Source: Entomortierella parvispora (lineage: Eukaryota > Mortierellomycota > Mortierellomycetes > Mortierellales > Mortierellaceae). From it: a stretch of DNA of 64,000 bases. A model generated the notes under the pieces. It saw nothing but the letters and a program-made list of their open reading frames with translations, did not search any database and was not told the DNA's origin. Both the position numbers and the translations under genes were made by a program. Positions within the stretch are counted from its first letter, which is position 1. The number at the start of each line of letters is the position of its first letter. Shown in pieces: positions 1 to 11,160 of this stretch. Location of the stretch: the NCBI GenBank assembly GCA_963573315.1, contig OY752152.1:1409001-1473000 (forward strand), written 5' to 3'.

Positions 1-63
1 ATATAATAGTACCGTTAGATATCCGACAATTTTAATTAACTTCTGACAGATATTATGACCCTC

Positions 64-2676
64 TTACAAAGGACCGCGTACCATTGGGAACTGATGTTTA
101 GGGACAGCTTCACTCTTGGCCCTGGCTAGCTGAATGACATGTAGTCGATGAGCTCCCTTGTCCGTCTGCTCCCTATACTTGTCCTTCAACATGACCTGGT
201 CGCGATGAGCCAATACATCGCCATTACCCTGGTCATATATCTTTAATTTGGCCCATCGAACCGTCCTCTTGCGATTTCCAACCTTTGGCTGCGATTGTTC
301 CGAGTACTGGAAGCGAGGCACAAGTTCCATCAACCGATCTACCTCCTGATCCGTCCATGGGCGGTTCTTTTTCCTCTTGGGTTTAGCTGACTCGGATTTT
401 GGTAGAGAAGGTGTCGACGATCGTGAGATGGCTTGAGACATTGGACGAGCAAGGATTGATGACGATGATGCAGGCTCTAGTTTCCGGGCTGGCTTTGGTG
501 ATTCTTCTCGCTCCGGTTCTGGTTCCGGTTCCGGCACCCATTCTGACTCCAATTCAGGTTCCGGTTCTGGTTCACGCTGTGGTCCTGGTTCCTGTTCTGG
601 TTCTGGCTCTTGTTCTGGTTCTGGCTCTTGTTCTGGTTCTGGTTCCTGCTCTGGCTCTGGTTCCTGCTCTAGCTCTGGTTCCGGTTCCGGTTCCGGTTCC
701 GGTTCAGGCTCTAGTTCTCGTTCCAGTTTTCTTTTCGAAGGGGCAGGGGCCCAGGAGGGTCGATGGAGCCGAGCAGCAGTCATCCTCAGTTTCCGAGCAG
801 GAACTTTCGATCCATCGTCTTCAAATTCGGAACTCGAGCTTTCCTTTTCTCGAATGCCAGCCGAGCGTCCCAACTTTTTGAATACACTCGAGGCTGTTCG
901 CTTCAGCAAGTTGCGAGAAATAATTTTGACAGGGATGTCGCTTTCATTTGGTTCTTGCCTCTGTGCAGTCTTGGATACAGTCTTTGGTGCAGGTTTCTGT
1001 GGAGATTTCGGTGCAGATTTCTGAGGAGATTTCGGTGCAGACCTCTGTGTTCGCTTAGGTGCTGGTTCTGGTGTTGGCTCCCTTGCTTTCTCTGGCACTG
1101 GTACTGGCACTGGCGTCACAGTGCCTGTACGAAGACTGGCTCTCCTGATAGATCTTCTCCGTCTAATCAATGGCTCGTCTTCTTCCTCTTCCTCTTCCAT
1201 TTCCACTTCCTCATTGTTGGCTCCTTCCTCCTCGTCCTTGTCGTTTTCCTCATTATCCTGTACATAGTCTTCATCATCGCTATTGACTCTTCGTCGACGA
1301 CGCTTTCTTTTTTCTACAGTCGGCTCCACATACTCTGGCTCATCAAAAGACGGCCCGTCAAAAGGGGGTTCATCATAACCGCGATCGGATTGTTCAGGAG
1401 TCGGAAACGAATCAGGTTGTCGATTTGTAAATGGCTCCTGGGTCTGATAAGGTTGATCTGTCTCGTTCTCCACCGCCGGCGATGGGAACCAAATTGCCTC
1501 GATGTCGTCAAACTGTTCAGTAGATCCATTTTTCGATGTTGGTTCCGTGTAAAGGTCCTCGATGCTTTCCTCGTACGCTTCTGCAATAAGGTGGACGCTG
1601 TCCATGTCTCTAGGTGATCGTACTGATCCCGTTCTCATCATTTCTCCTAGTTGAGCACCGACTTGCTTCAGTGTGTTTTGGTATAGTCCATAAAGATGGT
1701 TTTCGTCCTTTGAAGCACGCTTTGCAATGTCAACAATTAATTTCTAACGAAGAAAGAAAGGGAGAGTATTAAATGGTGCAAGTCCATACTCACGTTCGCA
1801 CTCGTACTCTACTATCGCGTCAATGGCTTACCACAGAGATGTGATCACTCATCACTGGTGGATTCTGCGAAAATGACCACACTGACTCCATGATCCGCTC
1901 GACACCATCATGGCTGAAGTCATATTGCTCCTTGCCATGTTGTTCCTCCACCCCCTTTGCCCTCAAAGCCACCACCTGTTCACATTTTACAGAAAAGGAG
2001 GGATGGGTTAATTGAGACAGAGTAAAGTCGTTTTGTCAAGTCATTCAACAAGGATATGTTATATGATATTACCAGGGCGACGAGTTGTAGATATGTTTTC
2101 CAAAAGGCTTCATTCTTTTCATCGTCCTGATCCTCTGAGGGTGCCGGTCGAAACTGGCGAACATAGCCTGTTAAACCTCTTTCACAGTTGTGAAGTTGGG
2201 GCTCTGGTTTGAAGAGTTGATGGGCGACCGTGGCTAGGTTATAGCGCTGAAGGAATCCAGGAGCAGCGTTGACGTTTTTGACCTGTGGTTCCTCTAGGTA
2301 AACAAAGCCGCGTGTCGGTTGGAAGATGTCTTTGACAATGCCTGGCATTGTCGAATAAAAAAAAAAGTTGATCAGCCTATGGCGTTCCATGTTGTGAACC
2401 ATTCTTGGGTGATGCATTTCGCAGTGTCGCTCCATGTCACTCACGATGAATCTTTTTCCATTGATAGCTCATCTCCCTTTTTTCTATACGTGCTTGGCGG
2501 ATGGGATCTTTCAGTTTCTGGATTCTCAGCAAGAGTGCAAATATGGTGGCGTCCAGCGCGTCCAGAGGAGACTGCTCGTCCTCGTCGATTTCGTCCAGGA
2601 CGACATGTTCCACTGGCTTGCGGATGGCCGCAGAGGCGACCCACTTTCTCAACGTTTCAGGGGTCTGAGGAGCCAT
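64..2676 (-). CDS. TRF-like telobox (Myb) telomere-repeat-binding protein
   Basis: Four exons, read 2676-2445, 2341-2073, 1975-1832 and 1743-64, join in phase to 774 residues; the first donor is GTGAGT. Near the C-terminus (about residues 670-740) lies a Myb/SANT segment starting [15 protein letters not shown] and ending in VMLKDKYRE. This matches the telobox signature (VDLKDKWRN) of TRF1/TRF2, Taz1 and Tbf1, which bind double-stranded telomeric repeats. The first 250 residues are helical and predicted globular (for example [18 protein letters not shown]), in the position of the TRFH dimerisation domain; that assignment is inference. Between the two is a long disordered linker with acidic stretches, SPQK/APK repeats and an EPEPEQ hexanucleotide-encoded repeat (about 500-720). 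The Myb loop is longer than usual (insert around [14 protein letters not shown]). Expected role: nuclear telomere binding; a Tbf1-like transcription factor is the alternative. Divergent from the eL34 gene. Confidence 0.72.
500..725. repeat. Hexanucleotide tandem repeat coding for Glu-Pro/Glu-Gln
   Basis: Degenerate tandem GGTTCC/GGTTCT-type units on the + strand encode alternating E-P and E-Q on the minus strand, inside the linker of the telobox protein. It also creates long spurious P-V and A-L open frames on the + strand. Such repeats vary in length between strains. Confidence 0.8.
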
Positions 2677-3289
2677 GATTGGCCAAGGGTAGGGTGAGAA
2701 CGGGTGATAAAGGGAAGAGTTGGGAATGGAATGGGGAATGGGCACAAGCAGGCAATGGTGATAGTCATCACGTGACATTTTTTCTTAGACATAGTTGGCT
2801 CTCTTCGCTCGAACCTTTTCTCCCTCCCTTTAAACTTCGCAAAAGTAATTGCTGGCCTACAGAGGTCTACGGATGGGTTGCATCCATCGGTCAATCAATC
2901 AATCGGAACCATCCATCCATGCACGCATGCTGCTTTACTGGAACACTCAACTTCTCGATTTGCCACGGACCATCACTGCCAAAGCTAGGATCGACTATCG
3001 ACAAAAAAAAACCAGAAACCTCCATCCTCATCAACTTGAGGTCCACATTACATCTTTGCATCTGGAAAGATAATCAATCGGCTCAGGAGGCAGCTCTTGC
3101 ATCGGAGAATAGCCATCTAGGATTCAGTTGGGACATCCATCACCATTCAGTCGACACTCATTCCTGTAGATTTCCATCATTCATCGGATCGACTTTTGGA
3201 CAGAACCATGCATGGATTATGATGCCCCGAAAAGCAGATCAGTCTTTGTAGCATGAGGCTAATCAAGTCTCTATTCTCGCCTAGAAAAG
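2677..3289. promoter_or_regulatory. Shared divergent promoter region, telobox gene / eL34 gene
   Basis: These 613 nt separate the start codons of two divergently transcribed genes and contain no supported coding sequence. A pyrimidine-rich stretch ending in CTCGCCTAG lies just before the eL34 start and could be the acceptor of a 5'UTR intron, but I cannot place a donor with confidence. Two runs of tandem ATCA/ATCC units (about 2890-2925) are present. Confidence 0.5.
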
Positions 3290-4190
3290 ATGGCTCAGCG
3301 TCTCACTTACCGCCGCCGTTTGTCGTACAACACCAAGTCCAACAGGACTCGCGTCGTCAAGACCCCCGGTGGTCGCTTGACTTGGCTCTATGAGAAGAAG
3401 CCCGGTACCGCCCCCAAGTGCGGTGACTGCGGTGTCGCTCTCCCCGGTGTAAGTCAAGGTCTACGTTGGATTTACGATATCCAGGACGACAAGGAGAGAG
3501 GAGACAGCGTTGTTTCCCGTTGAGGATCGGCAAGGAATGGGGGAATGGAAGCAATAACTTTGAGCGCCAGGATTCATGGAGTCTTTGGGACAATGGAGAG
3601 GCATCAGACCAAAGAAACCATTGGGACATCCAAGATTGTGAGATCAGAAAGACCAATCATGGCCAGAAGGTCTTGTGCGGATGAAGGCTACATCCTCAAA
3701 AAACGGGATCAATCTATTCAGCAGTACAGTCACCATATCACTCGAGCAGAAGCGACAATCAATATTTTCTGTCTGTCATACTTGGGAAGACATATCGACC
3801 GAACGCACCGGAAATTCACTGCAACCACCACATCAGTTGTAGGCGTAGAACCTCAGTGTTTCTTTGTGATCTGGACAAGGAGTTCATGAGGGATCCAGCT
3901 TTTTATATTGAACAACAAACATTCAGCGTCGTAGGCTTTTGGAACTACCGAGTCCTGACCAAACGAATTTCTCTTTTTCTTTTCTCTAGGTCCCCGCTCT
4001 CCGCCCCACCGAGTACGCTCGCATCTCCCGCCGCCAGAAGACCGTTAACCGTGCCTACGGTGGTTCCCGCTGCGCTAACTGCGTCCGTGACAGAATCGTC
4101 CGCGCTTTCTTGATCGAGGAGCAGAAGATCGTCAAGAAGGTCATCAAGGCCCAGGCCAAGTCCGCCAAGCCCGTCAAGGCCTCCAAGTAA
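3290..4190 (+). CDS. RPL34: 60S ribosomal protein eL34 (L34)
   Basis: Two exons (3290-3448, 3990-4190) encode 119 residues, the usual length for eukaryotic L34. The N-terminus [18 protein letters not shown] and the zinc-binding CxxC pairs (CGDCG before the intron, CANCV after it) are diagnostic of the family. The C-terminus is Lys/Ala-rich as expected. The protein is a component of the large ribosomal subunit in the cytoplasm. The intron has a GTAAGT donor and a TTTTCTCTAG acceptor and, at 541 nt, is far longer than most introns in this window. Codon use is strongly biased to C-ending codons, as in highly expressed fungal genes. Confidence 0.97.
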
Positions 4191-5003
4191 AAATCTTTAA
4201 AGATTTTTCACTTCAATCAGCCGTCGGTGTTTTTCTTTCTCTAGACTTTTTCCGAGGAGGATCGTTATATAATCCATGGACATTAAAAGAAAAGAAGAAT
4301 ATCCGTTGGATAACTTGGAAAAAAAACGTATATTATGGTGTGATCTGTTGTGTTGCTGCTGGGTTGAGAGGCGAGGTGAGAACTGAAGGGAGCAATTGAA
4401 AGTGATTTGAGGTGCACTGCGATGAAGAAAGTAGTTACGAGGTGAGGACTACTGCAGAATAAGCGGGGGGATAGATGGGACGACTGATAGTCTACGCGCT
4501 GCCATTGACTTGCGCTGCCATTGACCTGCGCTTCGAAAACTGAAGAGAAAAGGGGATCTATTCTTGAGCGTGCAGATCGCAGTCTGCAAGTCAGGGCCGT
4601 GCTACTGCTGTGAAAGATAGATGGGTTGCTTTCTATTGGTGCTGCAGGCTGAGGACAGGGCAAAGAGCGGCCAGGTATTCTGTGAACTTTGTTGCTCTCA
4701 ACCCGATCCGTCGCAGGAGAGTGGGAGAGGGAGAGCAAAAAAGAACGATAAAAGTGTCCACTTTTGGACGCAGCAATCGAATCCTCCATTTCTCTCATTC
4801 ATCCCACCATCTCTTGCCCTCCAACTCACCGCTTTTGACCGACTCGTACCAAAGGACTCCACTGAGCCTTCAAGACTGCGAAGACATCGAGCTTAGATCC
4901 AACACCTAGACAAGACGCGCTAGTGCAGAAACAGAAAGCCAGTCCAAAAAGAACCACGGCCCCCGTTCCTCCCCTTCACCACACAGCGAACTTCTTACTA
5001 AGG
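4191..5003. other. Intergenic: eL34 3' region and JmjC gene promoter
   Basis: No gene is supported in these 813 nt. The first part should hold the eL34 3'UTR (an ATCTTTAAAGAT palindrome directly follows the stop codon). The second part, pyrimidine-rich around 4785-4860, is the likely 5' region of the JmjC gene. The JmjC reading frame is open upstream to 4923 but has no ATG before 5004. Confidence 0.5.
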
Positions 5004-6245
5004 ATGACCTTTCAACTGGAAGCTAGTATTCCTGTACAAGTTCAGGGTCTTCCTCAGCCTTCGGATAGGTTTCCTTACCGTTATCGAAACCAGGCACCGC
5101 TGATCCTTCGACAAATTGTTCCCAACCAAGTCCTGGATCAATGGTCCAACGAACCCGATCATGTTATCCAGTCCTTGAGCCAGCAGGACCCGACCAAACA
5201 ACAGACTCCAGGGCAGATCAACTCCGTGGACCAAGTTCTAGATGTGACCATTGAGGGACTGGCGATCTCTGGCGTCCCTGATCTGAACAAGGAGGAGACG
5301 GGATCAAGTACGACTGCGCCAAAGGAGAGCTCTTCAACAAAAATTGCGGAAAGAATAGGAACGACAACAGGAGCCATGGAAGAAGCAGCGCATACGTTGG
5401 TGACACCACCCTCATCCCCTTCATCTGCGCCTCTCTTGACGGTGATGGTCGCCGAGGATACCAAAAACTTTATGGACAATCCCCAGTTCACAAAAAAGAT
5501 TGAGATGTCAGCCAAGGAGATCGTCGATCGTGTCCTCCTTGTCTCTCACCCCAACTCCACTGCCTCCTGTCCGTTGTGCGATACCCATACCCAAAACACC
5601 CACCACAACCACAACCACAATGATGCTCAGGACAATCAGGACAATCACCTCAACAACAAGCCAAAAGACGATCGATTCTACTACCGAGGAAAGGTGCCAT
5701 CATCTCTCTACTCGGATCTACAAATCCCTGCGTTACTGGATTCGCTTTCTCTCCCCAAGGAGTCGACGTCGTTTGCAAAGGTTCCCAACAAGGATCTGAT
5801 GCGGATCTGGATCTCCCTCGCGGGAGCTACTACCCCATTACATTACGACAAGTGCCACGGGATCCTGATTCAGGTCGTAGGCCGGAAACGATTTGTGGTC
5901 TTTTCACATGAGGATACCAATCTTTTATACCCGTACGATGGACTTTCGGGACCACGCCATGCCAGCAAGGTCCGGGGACTGGGACACTGTTTCCCTTTCA
6001 AGGATCAAGCAAAGGAGGAGGATGCTCATTTGAAAGAGAACAAGGAAAAGTTATTGGAGAGATGGCCAAGAGTCGACAAAGTATCAGCGGCTTGGGTGAT
6101 AGATCTGGAGCCAGGCGATGCTTTGTATACCCCACCTGGGTTCTGGCACGAGGTAACGAGTGTTGACCATTCGGTGAGTGTCACTGTCGCCTGGGATATG
6201 GACATGAACGAGATCCAGGAAGTGCCTCCACACATGGCCTTCTAG
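5004..6245 (+). CDS. JmjC/cupin_8 family Fe(II)/2-oxoglutarate oxygenase-like protein
   Basis: A single exon of 413 residues starting at the first ATG of the frame (MTFQLEAS). The C-terminal half has the cupin_8/JmjC fold signature: HxD facial-triad residues in LHYDKCHG (about His280, Asp282), GRKRFVVF as the following strand, and the distal histidine in TPPGFWHEV (about His382). All three iron ligands are present, so activity is plausible. Relatives include JMJD7, HSPBAP1, TYW5 and other small JmjC hydroxylases; the substrate cannot be deduced. The middle carries a CPLCDTH motif followed by a His/Asn-rich run (about residues 190-220), which is low complexity and may bind metal. The gene lies between eL34 and FYV7 on the same strand, without operon-like spacing. 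Confidence 0.85.
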   Translation: MTFQLEASIPVQVQGLPQPSDRFPYRYRNQAPLILRQIVPNQVLDQWSNEPDHVIQSLSQQDPTKQQTPGQINSVDQVLDVTIEGLAISGVPDLNKEETGSSTTAPKESSSTKIAERIGTTTGAMEEAAHTLVTPPSSPSSAPLLTVMVAEDTKNFMDNPQFTKKIEMSAKEIVDRVLLVSHPNSTASCPLCDTHTQNTHHNHNHNDAQDNQDNHLNNKPKDDRFYYRGKVPSSLYSDLQIPALLDSLSLPKESTSFAKVPNKDLMRIWISLAGATTPLHYDKCHGILIQVVGRKRFVVFSHEDTNLLYPYDGLSGPRHASKVRGLGHCFPFKDQAKEEDAHLKENKEKLLERWPRVDKVSAAWVIDLEPGDALYTPPGFWHEVTSVDHSVSVTVAWDMDMNEIQEVPPHMAF

Positions 6246-6655
6246 GCTTTGAAAACTACCCAGTCCCGAAGTAGGAAGATAAAGATTCAGAAAAGACAAA
6301 ACTGGAGCCATCATGCCTCTCTTACTTTGCAGCCGATCTCTCTGGCTTTGTTGGCACTCTGTTGGCACTCTGTTGTCTCTACGCGACTTTTTTTTGTGCC
6401 TGTCGACCGAAAAAAACGGGCTGAGTGACTGCGAAAATTGTTCGAGTAAACAAAGCTTTTTTTTTCTTTTTTTTTGTGCCCTTGCTGTGGCAGGGTTGGT
6501 CGTGCTGCTTTGAAGGTCATTCATCGTTACTTCTTCAGCCTTTCTTTCATTCAGTCATCATCTTCATCACTGTCATCACTGATACCCTCATTGGAGTTTA
6601 TCATCTGTTCACTCTCGCTCTCACTCTCTCTCACTCATTCATAACATCACACATC
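6246..6655. promoter_or_regulatory. Intergenic: FYV7 promoter and 5'UTR
   Basis: 410 nt without a supported gene. T-runs (6455-6475) and a CTCACTCTCTCTCAC-like pyrimidine tract (6610-6640) precede the FYV7 start, typical of fungal core promoters and 5'UTRs. Confidence 0.4.
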
Positions 6656-7923
6656 ATGGCCAAAGTAAAAGAAATGGGTTTGCCCAGAGACTCGCTCGAG
6701 AGACGTCGCGGTGGACGAGGCGGTCCCGCCCCTCGTCGTGATCGGAAAGAGGACGGCGAACGTGTTCCCAAGCGTCTCAACAACGACTACAACAGCAACT
6801 TCAAGAGCAATAGCGGACGTGTTGACAAGAAGGGCAGTGATAATACTCCTCAACATCGCAAGAAGACCGGCTTTAACCCAATGTCCAAAGCCCACATGGG
6901 CTCTGACGCTTACAAGGGACATGGTAATGACCTTGTAACCGACACCTTCCCCACCCTCACACTCTCCAACCTCGGGCGAATTAGTATATATTTTGGATAC
7001 AGAATAGAATGTCTGACTCTCCTATTTTCATTTTTTTTTTTAGCCAAGAAGCTGAAGGCGGAATTGATTCACAAGGCCAAGGTCAAGAAGGATTACGCCA
7101 AGGTCTTGAAGCAGGAAGAAGACAACACCCCCGATTTTTACAAGAAGGTACAGGAACAATATTCAAAAAGGACTTTTTGGGTTCAATGGAAAACCTCAAT
7201 TGCACATCTGGGAGACTAAACAAACAATTCATATACATTAGATCTTTGGAGAGAGGACAATCGATGACGAGGGAAACATTGTTGAATACAAGAATGGCGA
7301 AGAAGGAAAAGAAGACGACGATGAAGACATGAGCGGAAGCGAGGATGATGAAGAGCAGCAAGAAGACGAGGAAGAAGAAGAAGAAGAAGAGGAAAAGCCC
7401 GCCAAGAAGGGGAAAAAGGATACCAAGGCTGGAAAGCAGGACGATGGAACGTTCAAGAGAGCTGCAAAGCCCAACCCTTTCAAGGCTGCAATTGAAAAGC
7501 GAGAGGCCGAGAAGAAGGCTATTCAGGCTGAGCGTGAGGTAAAGACTCTTTTTTTTCATCTTACTTCTCAATTTTGAGCAATTGGTGAAGCGGATCAATT
7601 TTTTCATTTTTTCTAAACAATATCCTCTCTTGTTCAATTCACAGCGTGTCCTAAGAGCCAAGGCAGATGCACGCAAGGGTCGTGAGGCTTACTACGCTAA
7701 CCGTGAAAAGACAACACAAAAGATCCGGGAAAAGACTTCAAAGGGTCAGCCCGTTTTGGCCAACCAGATCAAGATGATGTTGGGCAAGATTAAGGAGGAT
7801 GTCAAGGAGAACACGACCCGTGCTCCCGTTCAACGGTGGGGTGGACGTGGTGGTCGTAAGAACGCTGGTCGTGGAACGACCCGTGGTGTCAAGAAGGGAA
7901 CTTCCAGTGCCCATCGCAATTAA
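6656..7923 (+). CDS. FYV7: rRNA-processing protein FYV7 / TAP26 (CCDC59) family
   Basis: Four exons (6656-6923, 7044-7147, 7242-7538, 7645-7923) join in phase to 315 residues. Two family blocks are visible: the N-central LIHKAKVKKDYAKVLKQ (yeast Fyv7 has a similar KKxYLKALK segment) and the C-terminal REKTSKGQPVLANQIKMML (yeast RTRTGQPLMGPKIEDLL). Fyv7 acts in the nucleolus in 18S rRNA maturation and small-subunit assembly. This copy is about twice the yeast length because of an Arg/Gly-rich N-terminus, an acidic Glu tract (about 7365-7400) and a C-terminal GGRGGRKNAGRG tail. It is convergent with the stealth gene, stop codons only 82 nt apart. Confidence 0.85.
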
Positions 7924-8005
7924 AGCATACAATCGTTGAACTGTACTTTTTATTTTTCTCTTTGTATATTTTTATCTACATTGGCTTTTGGTATATTCAT
8001 CCATC

Positions 8006-10401
8006 CTATGGAATGGGTGCAATCGTATCCTTCAAGTCGACTTTTTCCCATGGAGAAGCTTTTGGGAACCGTACATTCATGAACCGATGATAAATGTCGG
8101 TAACCCTGTTAACCATTAGCGCCGAGTCAGGTATATCGTCATTCGTGCACAGGAACGTGATTTTATCCTTTGTCCGCATCACGCGGTCCAAGGCCCTTTG
8201 AACCTGCACCCCATCCATCAACTGAAGGAACTCAAAATCGGACTCAGCAGCCACATAGTTGTACTTTGCCAGATCGGTTGCCACCTCCCTGTATTCTTTG
8301 GACTCTGGATCCTCTGGCATCAAATGACCCAACCCAGGTGTGTAGCTCTCCTGTCTCAGAATGTGCAACAGGCAATCGCCACAATGATACTCGACAAAGG
8401 CCATCCGCTCGAAAATTGAAGTAGTCGATCCGTTGACGCCATTTCTTGTAGAAGTCGCCGCGTCAACATACTTGATGGTGCTGTTGCTAAACTCGGGTCC
8501 AAAACAAAAGTCGAAATTGAATTCGCAATGCCGATGCGTCGCTGGCGTAATTGGATGGTATGGTCTATAGGTTGGTTGATCGTGGGATCCTTTGCTCAGG
8601 TCGCTCTTGATCAACATGAAGGGGTATCCGTCCCGGCTTGAAAACTGGTATCGACTCTCGTTCGAGAACGGGATCCCGACCTGCTCAAAAACCTTTTCAT
8701 GATCCTTCAGACCGCTAACAGAATCAGAAAAGTAAGAGTTCCGATTTCCTGGCTTGATCTTGCTCTGAATCTCCTTGTACCGTTCAACAATATCGATCAA
8801 GGACTTTCGCTCGCTCCAATCCAATCGGCCGTCCCGATTCTTGTCCAGTCGGTATCGCCAGTAGGAGCTCAGGAGGGTCTCACGGTGTCGTTCCAGGGTA
8901 TAGTGAGCCATCATGAATGCGGCCTGGACCTCTCGCGCCTGTCCTTCGCCACGGAAGCGATGCGAGGCCGTGTTTGCAAACTCATCTGGCCAGATCGATT
9001 GAATCTCGTCCATAATAGGGCCACTGAGCATATGGGCGATATGTTGCACATAGGCCCGATGACGACTTCCAAACTGTTGTGAAAGTAAGTAGTTTGAGTG
9101 TCGCAAGGATTGGACTTCCCCAATCATAGTCTCGCCCGGTTTCAAGAAATCGGGTTCTGTGGGAGCGACTGGACTTCCGGTATTAAAGTGAAAGACAAAC
9201 CCATATTGTGGTGTCCAAAAGTCGCCAGGACCGACAGGTTTCCCAAAGAACATGTCGTCGTTGAAATATACAAACTTTAGAGAAAAGAGGAAAATCACAA
9301 GAGGTTAGAAAAGATAAAAAAGAGTTGAGAGGAAAGGCGCCATTGGGGGAGGGCGAGAAGAAGTGCTCTTTCGTGATACGCTTCTTTTTTTTTTTTTTTT
9401 GGTTGCTTCCGTTTGATTTTCCTTTGAGTAAAGTCCACAAGACAAAGACTTTCCCATTTGAGTGGTGAGTGGAGAAAGTCAAAGAGCCAAGGGGCGTGGG
9501 GAGGGCGCAGCAGAGCGAACTGAAGGATGGAAAAACTTACAATGTCTGCAAGACCAGGCACATGGTGCATTTGACTCTCGATTGCCAAACTGTTGAACGA
9601 CGGCAAGTGTGCGGGGTCATCAAAGATGTCCTTGTGAAGTACCAACTCTAGCCTGTCGTCGATCTCTTCGTCATGTCCGCTTGATCCCGCCGTCCTTTGC
9701 TTTAGCCAACTGGGTACCTGTCCATACCGGACTTTACTCCCATCCTCTCGATCTTCTACAACCTCGGTCGTCAACAAATGAATCTTTCGAAACAGTTGTC
9801 CAGCGTTTTCTGCAATAGATCGCATCGAGAATCGCAACTCGCCCAGGTCCCGGAACCGATTTACAGTCTGATCTCCTACCGGTGGCTTCAAATCCTGGAT
9901 CTTTCTCCTTGCAGGCAGATGGTCCATGGGAAGTCGACGTGGGGGAATGAACAGAGGACTTTTGGATTTGTAAAAGTCTTTCATGGTTCTCAATCCCGGT
10001 TCTGTTCCGTTGACCCAGGTGTATATGACATCCAAGGTAGGCTGGATACGATCTTTGAAGTCGTCGGGGTTGATCTCCTGCCGTCCAATCCAGGCCAGCT
10101 GCCATGCTGGTAATGGTGGGGACGGTTTCCGTTGGTGGGTCAGGATGGGCGGACCTCGACCAGTGTTGCTGAAAGAATTGGAAAAGCTGTAGGGTCGACG
10201 AAAGACCGGCGAGGACGGGATTTGGGGTTTCTCATTGCTCTTTCCCATCTGCGAGAAGATGATGAAGTTGACGAAGATACAAAAGACGACCAAGAGGATG
10301 CCAACCTCCCTCAGACTTTCGCGGAAGGTGGCAGGTGGAGGTGCAGTCTTGACGTGGATTTGTTTCCTCCGAGAGTACGGAAGTGGCTGTGCGACCGCCA
10401 T
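8006..10401 (-). CDS. Stealth-family sugar-phosphate transferase (GNPTAB-like) with EF-hand
   Basis: Two exons (10401-9541, 9274-8006) encode 709 residues. Residues 33-51 form one hydrophobic segment near the N-terminus, so a type II Golgi/ER membrane protein is likely. The stealth conserved regions are in order: CR1 LDVIYTWVNGTEP (about 123-135), CR2 DLGELRFSMRSIAENA (about 185-200), and CR3 FVYFNDDMFFGKPV (288-301, right after the intron). Stealth proteins transfer hexose-1-phosphate; the animal member GNPTAB makes the mannose-6-phosphate tag and also has an EF-hand. A canonical EF-hand loop DKNRDGRLDWSE (about 431-442) is present. The fungal acceptor is unknown; glycoprotein or wall-polysaccharide modification is inference. 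Convergent with FYV7. Confidence 0.9.
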
Positions 10402-11160
10402 GCTGAGGTGAGGGGTTGGAAGGAGACTTGGGTGAGAGATGGTCTTTGGAGGGTAAAAATTCGGTGGCGGAAGAATGGAAGACAAAGAAGGGAAGAGGAA
10501 GAGGAGGAAGAAGAGGAACGGATCTTTCTGCTCTTGTCGTGTGCTGTGCCCAATGGCCATCGATGTCTCACGCCGCACTCGCACCAGCACCAGCACCAGC
10601 ACCAGCAGACTTTCATTGTTGTTGTTGTTGTCCTGGATAAACATCGATTGTCTGCTCGAGGTCGCTCGTTGGTTTGTTGGCTGCTCTTTTTCGTTTGTGT
10701 TCGAGAACTTCGAGTGCAACGACCAGCAAGAGACAACGCTGCCAAACCTTACTTTAAGTTCTCGACCTTCCATCGACCACACACACAAACGCACATCTCC
10801 TTCCGCCCTGTCTTTCTCACTGGAGCTGCTGCTGCTGCTGGTTTTGGAGCGTTGACCGGGAAGTGCTCTGCTTTTCGCTCTCTTTTAGCTCCCTCCTGGT
10901 GCACCACAGGTCCTTTCTTGTCCTTTCTTGGCTGCTCCCCTCGAGTTCACAGTGTTGTCCGTCCATCCTTCTCCAGAGATGCACAAAGATGGACCATGCT
11001 GCAGTGACCTTGCTGCATCTGATGCTGATGTACATCTTGAACCAAACCCCTACTTGCCACTCGCTGTCCTGTCCTGTCTTGTATGAAGGTGACAAGCGGG
11101 CTTCACCTTTTGTAATCGCTATCTTCAATTGTTTATTCTATAGCCCTGATACTCAGAATG
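10402..11160. promoter_or_regulatory. Intergenic: stealth gene promoter
   Basis: 759 nt with no supported gene. Contains a CCAGCA/AGCACC short tandem repeat (10580-10612), GTTGTT repeats, and a GCTGCT run (10815-10840). The several open frames here on both strands are low-complexity readings of these repeats. Confidence 0.5.

Noticed and set aside
399-881. Val/Pro/Leu-rich + strand open frame
   Set aside because: It is the opposite-strand reading of the hexanucleotide repeat in the telobox protein gene.
7083-7676. Minus-strand frame of 197 residues rich in Ser/Phe/Leu
   Set aside because: Antisense of the FYV7 exons and introns; the acidic Glu tract gives a Ser/Phe-rich shadow.
10132-11007. 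+ strand frame of 291 residues
   Set aside because: Overlaps the first exon and promoter of the stealth gene, low-complexity composition, no recognisable domain.
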